Shown here piece after piece: positions 9,015 to 17,052 of a stretch of DNA of 53,134 nt. The notes beneath the pieces were generated by a model. That model did not search any database and was not told where the DNA came from. It was given only the letters and a program-made list of their open reading frames with translations. A program made the translations under genes and the position numbers. Numbering within the stretch: position 1 is the first letter of the stretch; each line of letters begins with the position of its first letter. This DNA is from Chloroflexi bacterium TSY (GTDB taxonomy: Bacteria; Chloroflexota; Anaerolineae; Caldilineales; Caldilineaceae), in NCBI GenBank assembly GCA_019217005.1, contig JAHBNG010000104.1, positions 1 through 53,134 on the forward strand, read 5' to 3'.

Positions 9015-9085
9015 ATACTCCGCAGCAGCACATTATAACATTCTTTCTCGACTAAAAGGTGTTATTTTATGGCGCTGCTCAGTAT
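9015..9085. repeat. Repeat E5, copy 1 (71 bp, imperfect terminal inverted repeats)
   Basis: The element starts ATACT..GCAGCAGC and ends GCGCTGCTC.AGTAT, imperfect inverted ends that continue into CATTATAACA versus the complement of TGTTATTTTATG. A longer copy lies at 14303-14391. Both copies sit beside the MalT-box-type regions (promoters B and F). Confidence 0.6.
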
Positions 9086-9087
9086 AA

Positions 9088-9145
9088 CTCCCCTACCTTT
9101 TCCCCCAAATTTGGGGGAGACAATTCTCATTCCCGCAGATATACT
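9088..9145 (+). promoter_or_regulatory. MalT-box-type promoter B
   Basis: CTCCCCTACC at 9088-9097, then a perfect 18-bp palindrome TCCCCCAAATTTGGGGGA at 9101-9118, and a TATACT -10 at 9140-9145, 21 bp after the GGGGGA half-site. The half-site is centred near -37 relative to the expected start. TATACTAA and GCCATCGAA downstream match promoter A. The region between this promoter and the gene at 9301 contains repeat E6 copy 2. Confidence 0.65.
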
Positions 9146-9173
9146 AAAGCCATCGAATGACAAAAAAACAGCT

Positions 9174-9256
9174 GTACTTTGCTCTGTATGAAAAGCGGAG
9201 TTTCTCCTCGCTCTCCGTGAGAAAGCAAGCTTCGGTTTTCATCACAACCGCAATAT
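9174..9256. repeat. Hairpin repeat E6, copy 2 (inverted)
   Basis: Reverse-complement homologue of 5876-5960. It shares GTACTTTGCTCTGTATGAAA at one end and TTTTCATCACAACCGCAATA at the other. It would form a long hairpin in the 5' leader of the transcript from promoter B. Confidence 0.6.
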
Positions 9257-9300
9257 CGTTCAAAAAATCAATCAACAGAATCTAAGAATTGGAGATTATT

Positions 9301-9693
9301 ATGAATAACATAAAGGTGCCCGTATTTGTACTCGTCATTACAGTATTAACGAGCCTCATTGCCACGGTGCTTGGAGTGTGGGGTTGGGTCTCTCCGGAAA
9401 CACACACCCAATATATTGATGGTGCATTTAAGTTGATGATTTCCTGGTCGGCCAGGGAGTTGGGCATGGGGGTAGCCGGCCTGGTTGCCGTTCTTTTCTA
9501 TCGGGACGCGCGTGCATTTGCCGTCGTGTTGGCTGGGGATTTGGTTAGGGAAGTCCTTGACGTGATTGATTTCTTTAGAGTACCCGACACACCGATTCGC
9601 TTCTACTTTGTCGTGGGTACCGCGGCGATTTTGCAGGCAATTGCCCTATACCTAAGCGTCGACGCGATTCGGAAACATTCGTCGACGGAATAA
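9301..9693 (+). CDS. Small integral membrane protein
   Basis: 130 residues with about four hydrophobic helices; helix 1 is residues 6-27. A conserved-looking S-A-R-E-L-G-M-G-V-A-G-L loop-helix and an acidic D-L-V-R-E-V-L-D-V-I-D segment follow. This layout resembles DUF4267-type proteins, but I am not certain. GGAGA at 9291-9295 supports the ATG at 9301. It is the first gene of a three-gene unit with the exported dehalogenase and a DUF4345-like protein. Confidence 0.65.
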   Translation: MNNIKVPVFVLVITVLTSLIATVLGVWGWVSPETHTQYIDGAFKLMISWSARELGMGVAGLVAVLFYRDARAFAVVLAGDLVREVLDVIDFFRVPDTPIRFYFVVGTAAILQAIALYLSVDAIRKHSSTE

Positions 9694-9764
9694 ATCTCGG
9701 CTCTTTTGGAATAGACATTATAAGAATTAATGACGAGTATTACGGATTAATAAGGAATATTATT

Positions 9765-10757
9765 ATGATAAAGAAAATAGGATCCGTTGTTGCCATCGTT
9801 GTCGTCTTGGTCTTGGTGGTGGCTGTGATGCTCGGCAGAGGTCCTTCACTCGCTGAAGCCGCCCCCGCTGATTTCTTGACTGGGATGCCCTACGAGACAC
9901 AATATGCCACCGTCAATGGGTCGCAAATGGCCTATGTAGAAGCTGGTCAAGGGGACCCAATCCTCTTCCTGCACGGCAACCCCACCTCAAAGTACCTCTG
10001 GCGCAACGTCGTGCCCCACCTTGAAGACCAGGGGCGAGTGATTGCCGTCGACCTCATCGGCATGGGCGAGTCAGACAAGCCAGACATCGACTACACCTTT
10101 GATACCCACAGCCAATATCTTGACGGTTTCATCGAAGCCTTGGCACTGGAGAATATCACCTTGGTCATCCATGATTGGGGTTCTGGACTAGGCTTTGATT
10201 ACGCCACCCGCAACGAGGACAATGTGAAGGCGATCGCCTTTATGGAGGCAGCCATTGCCCCCGCATTCCCACCTCAATCAGAAAACTTGGCCCCATCAGC
10301 AAGACTCTTTCAAGGCATCATGTCTCTGCCGGGGGTCGGTAACACCTTGCTTCTCGATAGGAACATGATGGTCGAGCAATTCTTGCCCGGCGACGTACGC
10401 CGTGGATTAACCGAAACCGAATTGAACGCCTACCGCGCGCCTTTTCCCGATGAAGAGAGTCGCAAAGTGATTCTCACTTGGGTGCGCTCCATCCCCCGTG
10501 ACGGCGAACCGGCAGATGTGACCGCACGTGTCGACGCCTACAATGCTTGGTTTCTTGAAAGTGAACTGCCTAAACTGCACCTATATGCGACACCAGGCGC
10601 ACTCAATCCACCTGAGATCGTGGAAGCTTTGCAAGCAATGGAACTTGCCAACTATAAAGCCGTTTTTGTGGGTGAAGGAGGGCACTTCATTCAAGAAGAC
10701 CGGCCCCACGAGATTGGGCAGAGCATCGCCGAATGGTATAGTAACATCAACCCGTAA
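9765..10757 (+). CDS. Exported/membrane-anchored haloalkane dehalogenase-like alpha/beta hydrolase
   Basis: 330 residues. Residues 4-23 form an uncleaved anchor or signal peptide ending near A-E-A-A. The rest matches haloalkane dehalogenase subfamily II. H-G-N-P-T-S-K-Y-L-W carries the halide-stabilising Asn72. V-I-H-D-W-G-S-G-L-G carries the nucleophile Asp137 and halide-binding Trp138. A-F-M-E-A carries the acid Glu161. G-E-G-G-H-F-I-Q-E-D carries the base His307. All five catalytic positions are therefore present, so hydrolytic dehalogenation of an alkyl halide, or hydrolysis of a related ester or epoxide, is chemically plausible. Most characterised HLDs are cytoplasmic, so the N-terminal helix is unusual. 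AAGGA at 9752-9756 supports the start. Confidence 0.85.
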   Translation: MIKKIGSVVAIVVVLVLVVAVMLGRGPSLAEAAPADFLTGMPYETQYATVNGSQMAYVEAGQGDPILFLHGNPTSKYLWRNVVPHLEDQGRVIAVDLIGMGESDKPDIDYTFDTHSQYLDGFIEALALENITLVIHDWGSGLGFDYATRNEDNVKAIAFMEAAIAPAFPPQSENLAPSARLFQGIMSLPGVGNTLLLDRNMMVEQFLPGDVRRGLTETELNAYRAPFPDEESRKVILTWVRSIPRDGEPADVTARVDAYNAWFLESELPKLHLYATPGALNPPEIVEALQAMELANYKAVFVGEGGHFIQEDRPHEIGQSIAEWYSNINP

Positions 10758-10871
10758 TGAAGTATTTTGCCAAGAACAACAAGCCGCTCGAAGCATAATA
10801 TACAGCCCTCGGGTGCATTTTACCACTGCTACCTCTTATTCCAACCAGAAAATGTTTAAAGGGAGATCACC

Positions 10872-11267
10872 ATGAAAATTGCTGTGAGAATTTTACTTGG
10901 TCTTGTGAGCCTCATGTTCTTATACAACGGCTTTCTGTACATGTTTACACCGGAAGCTCAACTTGGCTCAACCATGATTGAACCCACGGGCGACAGGATT
11001 TTTGGCATGTCCAACGTTCGAGCCAATATTGGGGCACCAATGGTTACGTTTGGCATCATGTACGCTGCGGCAGCTATTCGTATGATAACAGCTCCATTAC
11101 ATGTCGTGATGGTCTTTCTGGTGGTGGCCATCATTGCCCGCATCGCTGGCATTGTATCGCTGGGCGTGGATGCAGACTACTTTTCCGTCCGTATCATTGC
11201 AGTGTTGACAGTCTTTTTGCTCGTCGCCATATTCGGATACTGGACGTTCCAGAGAGACGATGCCTAG
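10872..11267 (+). CDS. DUF4345-like four-helix membrane protein
   Basis: 131 residues, four predicted membrane helices, with F-L-Y-N-G-F-L-Y-M-F-T-P-E and G-M-S-N-V-R-A-N-I-G-A-P, the same landmarks as the paralogue at 5352. GGGAGA at 10861-10866 supports the start. Last gene of the promoter B unit, followed by a strong bidirectional terminator. Function unknown. Confidence 0.7.
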   Translation: MKIAVRILLGLVSLMFLYNGFLYMFTPEAQLGSTMIEPTGDRIFGMSNVRANIGAPMVTFGIMYAAAAIRMITAPLHVVMVFLVVAIIARIAGIVSLGVDADYFSVRIIAVLTVFLLVAIFGYWTFQRDDA

Positions 11268-11285
11268 CATCAGATTGGCATAAGG

Positions 11286-11327
11286 TACAAAAGACGCACA
11301 CGGGACCACCTGTGTGCGTCTTTTGTA
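11286..11327. terminator. Bidirectional intrinsic terminator
   Basis: A 16-bp perfect stem (11286-11301 with 11312-11327) around a 10-nt loop, with an A-rich left flank and TTTTGTATT on the right. It ends the promoter B operon 19 nt after the stop codon and separates it from promoter C. Confidence 0.85.
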
Positions 11328-11378
11328 TTGGGTTCAATTGGATATTGGTTGAAATAAGAGGGATAGCATGTAGTTGAT

Positions 11379-11457
11379 CTCCCCTACCCTTCTAGATAAA
11401 TCCCCTACCCATTCCCTCAAACTTGGGGGAGAGAATTCTCCTGCACACGGATATACT
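11379..11457 (+). promoter_or_regulatory. MalT-box-type promoter C
   Basis: CTCCCCTACCC at 11379-11389, TCCCCTACCC at 11401-11410, GGGGGA at 11425-11430 and TATACT at 11452-11457. The gap from GGGGGA to the -10 is 21 bp, the same as at promoter B. It precedes the esterase lipoprotein gene. Confidence 0.65.
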
Positions 11458-11527
11458 GTTGTCACAGAAATCAACCAAACATACTCTACAACAGTAGAGC
11501 AGAATGAATACGATACAGGAGAATATG

Positions 11528-12643
11528 ATGTCTAAGTTAATACGAATGTCGGTTCTGTACCCAACCCTAACCGCCGTTTTGTTGTTGGTCAGCGCTTGTG
11601 CCATCCAGTTTGTGGATCCAAACGCCGCGGCTACTGATGGGTCAGCAACCGCAGATAAAGCCCTGCCTGAAATTCCCGACCAGGCCAGCAATGAGCTGAT
11701 CGCACCCTATTTGGAACAAAAGCCCATTCCGATTGCGGGCAGTGTACAAAAGCAGACCATCGATGGTGCTATCGCAGGCGAGCAAACCTTCTTTGTCTAC
11801 TTGCCAGAAGCATATGATTCGGAAGAGCAACGGTATCGGACGCTCTATCATCTACATGGGGCCAATGTCCAAGAGTCGTGGGCCGGATATGACTGTAATT
11901 ATATTGGCTCAAAGGTAGAGGAGGCCGTCGCTGCTGGCATCATTGAACCAATGATTGTTGTCTGCCTGGTCGATCCCGATGGCAACAGAATGTGGTCCGA
12001 CAGCTTTGATGAGCACCATCTGGTTTCGACCGGGTTTACGCAGGACCTCATCCCCCATATCGATGCCACCTATCGCACGATCGTGGAACGGAATGGTCGA
12101 GCGTTGCAGGGTTTCTCTATGGGCGGTTTTGGAACAGTCGTGAACGGGTTCCGCACACCAGAACTCTTTGAAGCAATTGTCGTTTGGGACGGCGCACTGC
12201 ACTTTTGGCAATCGATTACCCAAGGGCGCCCTGAGATTGTCGCGAAGATGTTCGAGACAGAAGAATATTTTAACCTGTGGTCCCCGTGGGAAGTGACCAA
12301 AAACGCTGCAAATGCTGACTTGGACGTCTTTATGGTCGCCGGAAATATGGAAATTGTCGCGGCCTTTAACGATCGCTTTCGGCCTCATCTTGAACGTATG
12401 GGCCAGCCGTTCACTTATTATCCGGCACCCGACTGTCCTCACAGCATCTTCTGCTTAATGGATGCTCATGGCGAAGAAGCATTTCGGTTCCTGAACGCTA
12501 GTTTTGTTGGTCAGCAGACAGGTGCCGAGGCATCACATTTTGCGGACGCTATATCTGCAACCTCTGCCGGAATCTCTGCGGAGATGCCCTACGAGACCCA
12601 ATTTATAGAGATAAAGGGCTCTCAGATGGCCTATATTGACTAG
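11528..12643 (+). CDS. Lipoprotein esterase with a truncated dehalogenase stub at the C-terminus
   Basis: 371 residues. A lipoprotein signal peptide ends in the lipobox V-S-A-C (Cys24). The main domain is an esterase-D/feruloyl-esterase-like alpha/beta hydrolase: L-Y-H-L-H-G oxyanion region, nucleophile elbow G-F-S-M-G-G-F-G (Ser about 197) and a likely catalytic His in D-C-P-H-S. The last ~25 residues (M-P-Y-E-T-Q...G-S-Q-M-A-Y-I-D) match the start of the dehalogenase domain at 9765 and then stop at TAG, so a second domain has been lost. AGGAGA at 11517-11522 favours the start at 11528 over 11525 or 11504. Substrate unknown. Confidence 0.75.
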   Translation: MSKLIRMSVLYPTLTAVLLLVSACAIQFVDPNAAATDGSATADKALPEIPDQASNELIAPYLEQKPIPIAGSVQKQTIDGAIAGEQTFFVYLPEAYDSEEQRYRTLYHLHGANVQESWAGYDCNYIGSKVEEAVAAGIIEPMIVVCLVDPDGNRMWSDSFDEHHLVSTGFTQDLIPHIDATYRTIVERNGRALQGFSMGGFGTVVNGFRTPELFEAIVVWDGALHFWQSITQGRPEIVAKMFETEEYFNLWSPWEVTKNAANADLDVFMVAGNMEIVAAFNDRFRPHLERMGQPFTYYPAPDCPHSIFCLMDAHGEEAFRFLNASFVGQQTGAEASHFADAISATSAGISAEMPYETQFIEIKGSQMAYID

Positions 12644-12679
12644 GTGGTGTTTGCGGGTTTATTATTCTATAGATGGCGG

Positions 12680-12740
12680 GATAAAGATTTTCCACCCGTA
12701 CCCTTCGACAGGTTCAGGGTACGGGTGGAAAATCTTTATC
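12680..12740. repeat. Perfect 24-bp inverted repeat
   Basis: Arms at 12680-12703 and 12717-12740 are exact reverse complements around a 13-nt loop. The CCCTTCGACAGGTTCAGGG core resembles a palindrome common in many environmental bacterial genomes. It lies 36 nt after the truncated esterase-dehalogenase gene and 16 nt before the amine oxidase gene. It could be the element that replaced the lost dehalogenase domain, or a strong 3' hairpin. Confidence 0.8.
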
Positions 12741-12756
12741 ATAAAAACTACCCATT

Positions 12757-13743
12757 ATGAACAGACGACAACTTCTTCAATATTCTGCGATTGCAGCGGC
12801 AGGATTCGCTGGCATTTGGATGGCACGAAGGTGGTTATCTAGAGAGGATGCTCTAACCTACGAAGAGCTTATCTCTCAACTCGATCTCGCTTGTAAACCG
12901 GGTACAGGCTCAGTAATTATTATTGGAAGTGGTTTTGCTGGCCTAGCCGCCGCTAGCACCCTCCATGACTTGGGGTATACGGTAACAGTCTTGGAGGCTC
13001 GCAATCGAGTAGGGGGCCGTGCCTATACTCGTCATGACTTGGGGTTTCCAATCGATGTGGGTGCCTCCTGGATTCATGGCGTTGACGGAAATCCGGTTAC
13101 TCATCTTGTGGAGCAGTATGACTTTACCTTAACACCGCCAACCGACTACACATCGATTGCACTATATGATCTGGATGGGAGATATATCAATCGTCTAAGA
13201 TTGCTGCGCCCTCTATGGCAGTTTGAAAGTCAAATGTCTTCTGTTGAAGAAGCGGTCGCAGCTTTGGAAGTTGACCAATCCCTGTACGATGTACTGAGCG
13301 ACTTGGATCTCCTAAGCGGATTTGATGGTCAAAGACGACGCGTCCTGAATTACATGTACTACGGCAGCTATCAACAGGCGTCTTCAACTGAACCGAAGAT
13401 GATGAGTGCGTATGGTGTATTGGATGGAGACTCTGAGGAAGGTGAAGAGCTGCGGATTGCCGAAGGAGACGAGCATTGGATCGTAGAAGGGGTAGGTTCG
13501 GTTGCAGAAATGCTCGCTACCGGCTTAGACATTAGGCTGTCACATGTTGTCGGGGGTGTTGACTACAGTGATCCGGAAAAAGTAGTTGTTTATACCAGTG
13601 AGGCTGAGTTTGTGGCCGATCGTTGCATTGTGACGGTTCCATTGGGCGTGTTGCAAAAAGGAAGTATTACCTTTACACCGACTTTGCCGCAAAAGCTTCA
13701 AAACAGTATTGAGAAATTAATCATGGGCGCTTTTTTAAGTTAG
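12757..13743 (+). pseudogene. Flavin amine oxidase, N-terminal two thirds (frameshifted)
   Basis: The N-terminus has a twin arginine in M-N-R-R-Q-L-L-Q followed by a hydrophobic stretch, so a Tat-type signal or anchor is possible. The FAD dinucleotide motif G-S-G-F-A-G is at about 57-62, followed by V-L-E-A-R-N-R-V-G-G-R, the hallmark of polyamine/monoamine oxidases. The frame stops at TAG 13741-13743, exactly where the family continues into a K-L-A-M-T-F-P segment that is found in the -1 frame downstream. The stop is preceded by TTTTTTA (13731-13737). This is either a 1-base deletion in a T run or a -1 frameshift site. Confidence 0.75.
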
Positions 13744-13745
13744 CC

Positions 13746-14222
13746 ATGACGTTCCCCTCGGTATTTTGGGACGAAACGTCCCATATGATCGGCGCAATTG
13801 GGCTGGAGAGCGATGATTTTGGCGCCGGAGAACACGTTATTTTCTTCAATCTTGTGCCAAAGCTTGAGAAACCCGGTCTAGTCATGTTTGCCGGAGGGGA
13901 TTATGCCCAGACATTAGAGCAGATGTCACCCGCGGAGGCGTTGGCGGTCGGTATGGCTCGATTACGTCTCTTATACGGAGAAGGGATTCCAGAACCAGAG
14001 CAATTTTTTGTTTCCGATTGGGGAACTTCTCCCTATACTTGTGGTGCCTACTCAGGGCTTGGAATCGGCGCAACGGATGACGATATGAGAGCCTTTGAAT
14101 CGGTCATAGACAAGCGCGTAACCTTCGCTGGAGAGCATACCATCCCAGAGTATTCTGCGACGATCCACGGAGCATACATCTCCGGTTTGAAAGCGGCCAA
14201 GCGGATTTGGGATCTGATTTAG
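13746..14222 (+). pseudogene. Flavin amine oxidase, C-terminal third
   Basis: 158 residues continuing the preceding gene in the -1 frame. The C-terminal FAD-binding signature F-A-G-E-H-T...A-T-I-H-G-A-Y-I-S-G is intact. No ribosome-binding site precedes its ATG, so it is unlikely to be made as a separate protein. Joined with 12757-13743 it gives a full-length amine oxidase of about 488 residues. Confidence 0.75.
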
Positions 14223-14256
14223 GCCATATACACGTCGAAGTGACCTCCCTCTGGCC

Positions 14257-14307
14257 CTCCCCCTCGCCTTCTCATAAATCCCCTCGCTATTTTAGGCAAT
14301 TTATACT
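14257..14307 (+). promoter_or_regulatory. Degenerate MalT-box-type region F
   Basis: CTCCCCCTCG near 14257 and TCCCCTCGC near 14280 are followed by TATACT at 14302-14307, but no clear GGGGA half-site remains and repeat E5 begins at the TATACT. No gene starts close downstream, so this looks like a decayed copy of promoters A-E. Confidence 0.35.
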
Positions 14308-14391
14308 CTGCAGCAGCACATTATAACGCAGCAGCACATTATAACATTGTCTGTCGACTAAAAAGTGTTATTTTATGGCGCTGCTCAGTAT
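14303..14391. repeat. Repeat E5, copy 2 (89 bp)
   Basis: Homologue of 9015-9085 with the same ends. An 18-bp segment (GCAGCAGCACATTATAAC) is tandemly duplicated near the left end, which accounts for the extra length. The rest of the gap up to the MerR promoter holds no recognisable gene. Confidence 0.6.
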
Positions 14392-14503
14392 AGAACACTC
14401 CGGTTTTGATGAAGCGTAAATTTATGGCTTATGTTGTCAGAGATGTAAGTTGAGTCACTAGATGATGGTCAAGTGACGTTTGGAATTTTCAGTAAATTGG
14501 GGG

Positions 14504-14534
14504 TTGACTCTAAAGTCGCTTCAGGGTTTATACT
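14504..14534 (+). promoter_or_regulatory. MerR-type promoter with 19-bp spacer and operator dyad
   Basis: TTGACT at 14504-14509 and TATACT at 14529-14534 are separated by 19 bp, the over-long spacer typical of MerR-controlled promoters. A dyad fills the spacer: ACTCTAAAG at 14507-14515 and CTTCAGGGT at 14519-14527 (7 of 9 pairs). It lies 118 bp upstream of the MerR gene on the same strand, so autoregulation is likely. Confidence 0.65.
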
Positions 14535-14652
14535 AAGCGTAGTTGTGCTGAAAGCGGTAGCTGCCATTCTTCTGTAGAGACAACTGACTGTTACGGTTTT
14601 CAAACAGAGCTCACCATAGGTGTCCAGGAGAGAGTGTCAAGGAGGATTCACA

Positions 14653-15510
14653 ATGTTCAAAATCGGTGAATTTAGCAAAATTGCCCAAGTCGCCGTTTCG
14701 CAACTTCGGTACTACGACAAGATCGGCTTGTTTCAACCAGAGTACACCGATCAGTTCACCGACTATCGGTACTATCGCGCATCGCAACTGCCGGACCTCA
14801 ACCGCATTTTGGCCATGAAGGAGTTGGGGCTAACGCTGGAACAGATTCATCGACTTGTGGCAGACAACGTTTCGGCAGAGGAGATACGGGGGATGTTGGC
14901 CTTGAAAAAAGCCCAAGCCGAACAAGAATTGCACGCCACTCTCGACCAACTGCACCATATTGAAGCCCGACTCCGCCAGGTTGAGCTAGAGGGTGAACTG
15001 TCGATGGATGACGTGATCATGAGAGAGTTGCCTGCCCAACCCATTTACAGCTTCCGCCACATTTTTCCCGATCTGCGCGAGGCACCCGTACACCGCATGG
15101 AGATAACCCGTCTGTTGCCTGATCACATCTCGCAAAAAAATCTCAGCTATTTTGCGGTGCTTCTTCACGAAGAGGCATTTATGGTGGAGAATGCGGATGT
15201 AGAAATGGGCTTTTTGCTCAACGATGTCGTCGATAAGCCGCTGCAATTGAGTAGCGGACACTCTCTCTCAACGCGAATGTTGCCTCGGGTCGAAATGGCG
15301 GCGTGTATTGCTCGGGTAGGTGGCTTTGAAAATGGCTACGAAAGCTACGGGACAGTCGGACGCTGGTTAGAGGCAAACGACTATCGGCTGGCTGGTCCCA
15401 TTCGGGAAGTGTTCATCGAACAAGCACCGCCCGACCGCATCGAAGAGATGGTCTGTGAAATACAGCTGCCCGTAACGCTTGAAGGCCAAAGGCCGCAATT
15501 GATCGCATAA
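14653..15510 (+). CDS. MerR-family transcriptional regulator with GyrI-like effector domain
   Basis: 285 residues. The N-terminal MerR winged helix reads F-K-I-G-E-F-S-K...L-R-Y-Y-D-K-I-G-L. A dimerisation coiled coil follows (about residues 75-110), and the C-terminal ~150 residues look like a GyrI/BmrR-type effector-binding domain, ending F-I-E-Q-A-P-P. The start at 14653 is chosen because AAGGAGG (14639-14645) is 7 nt upstream; a GTG at 14620 is unlikely. The next gene on the strand, at 15550, was broken by IS copy 1; it would be the natural target of this regulator. Confidence 0.88.
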   Translation: MFKIGEFSKIAQVAVSQLRYYDKIGLFQPEYTDQFTDYRYYRASQLPDLNRILAMKELGLTLEQIHRLVADNVSAEEIRGMLALKKAQAEQELHATLDQLHHIEARLRQVELEGELSMDDVIMRELPAQPIYSFRHIFPDLREAPVHRMEITRLLPDHISQKNLSYFAVLLHEEAFMVENADVEMGFLLNDVVDKPLQLSSGHSLSTRMLPRVEMAACIARVGGFENGYESYGTVGRWLEANDYRLAGPIREVFIEQAPPDRIEEMVCEIQLPVTLEGQRPQLIA

Positions 15511-15562
15511 TACAATAACCGTATGGTTTACTAAATCAGGAGAATCATCATGAACTTAGATA

Positions 15563-17052
15563 CTTTACTTTCTGGTAAAAGAAAAGAGATGAGGTGAGAA
15601 ATGTGACAAAAAGCGGTTAGCAGTTCATCCAAAAGGTAGAGAACCCAAAAAGGAGGAAGGAATGCTAACCGCGCCAGAAATAACTATAGCAGTACTGATG
15701 AATGTATTGCAAGTAACGCCGATGGGAACAAACGTAAATGTAATGCGTCTGATGTGGGCAATGCTGAATGGGTCGTTTCTGAAAAGTCGAGGAGCAATCC
15801 ATAGCGCATTGAAAGAAAGCGGGTTTGAAGATGAGGAGCTCCGGCGAAGCTTTCGATATGGATCATGGGATATCACAAGTCTGCTGGGGTCGTGGCAAGA
15901 AGAAGTGGAAAGGGGAATGGGAGGCAAAAAAGTTAGAAGGGTACCGAGTGAAAAGCATAGATATCACAGGGTTCTGGCGACCGAAGCTGCAAGGGAAAGT
16001 GAACCGACTCTATAACTCAACGGCTCGTCGGGCATTGCCCGCGCTCATCTTTGGAGTGATGATAAGCTCGGGGGAGATAGGCGGGAAGCGAGTGCCACTG
16101 CTCAAGGCAATCATGAGATGCACGGTTGGAACAAAGGAAAGTGAGTTTCGGAAAAAGCTGCTGAAAGAGACGAAGAAATCACTGGAGTCAGACGAAGTGG
16201 CGGTGGTCGATGCCGGGTTTACAATCAGAGAAATGCTAGAAAGCGGCATAGACCGATTTGTCCTGCGGGAAGCCATTAACTGCACAGTGCGCCGCAATGA
16301 GTTCCCCAAACGCAAAGAAAAAGGCAGACCACCTGAATATGGTGATATTGTGCGTCCGCTCTCTCGCAGCTATAAGGGAAAGCGACTCGAGGCTACAACT
16401 CCGGACTCGTCTGGTCGCTTTCTCTATAGTGGTCGCCTGATTTGCTATCAAGCATGGCACAATCTCGTCCCCAGAACAACCAAGGTGGATACAGCCAACC
16501 GTACCTACTCGATTTACGTCATTCAGGATCCGGCCTACAACACACCTTTGGTTTTGGCGACCGTTATGACTTTGCAGCCTGAAACCATTTATCTTGTCTA
16601 CCTGGAACGCTGGCCTGTTGAACATCCCCCCTTGGCTTCCAAGCAGATGATTGGCTTACATCGTCAATTTGTTCATGCCGATGAGGCTTGTTTCCGCTTA
16701 CCTGAACTGGGGCTGCTTGCTGGCAATCTTCTTTCCCATTTAGCCGCTTCTCTTCCTCCCATACCGACTGGCTACTGGGATCGAGAGCCTCAATCCACTC
16801 CCGGCAGGCTGCGCCGTGTTCTCTCGAGTGCTCTTTTTCCAACTCCTGACCAACTCGACCCTGACTTTCGGAAAAAGGCCTCGGTTTCACACCATTTCCC
16901 TAAAGGCGTTCTCGCTCATCGCCGCCTCAATGCCGCTGCTTAAACTAGCCGAGCACTATTTTTACATTTTATCCCGTTTTTTCAGGGTGGATTCTTTTTT
17001 CCGCCCCTTTCGGTTTGCCCTTTGTCACTCAAGCCTTTACCAGAAAGTAAAG
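15563..17052 (+). mobile_element. Insertion sequence copy 1 (DDE transposase, IS4/IS701-like)
   Basis: 1490 bp bounded by CTTTACTTTCTGGTAAAAG and its near-perfect inverse at the right end. The flanks are AGATA and TTTAT, not a duplication. Relative to the other copies it lacks 9 bp near 15850 and 5 bp near 15909. Copies 2 and 3 are at 30327-31831 and 39359-40864. Confidence 0.9.
15662..16943 (+). pseudogene. IS transposase, copy 1 (frameshifted)
   Basis: The consensus protein from the three copies is about 431 residues. It has D-I-T-G-F-W-R-P (first Asp), V-A-V-V-D-A-G-F (second Asp) and E-R-W-P-V-E-H-P-P (Glu), consistent with a DDE transposase of the IS4/IS701 type. In this copy a 5-bp deletion near 15909 shifts the frame: the N-terminal part runs on to a stop at 16015, and the rest is read in another frame to 16943. 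Confidence 0.8.

Noticed and set aside
11909..12442. 177-residue minus-strand frame inside the esterase gene.
   Set aside because: Shadow of the plus-strand gene, which has clear lipobox and catalytic motifs.
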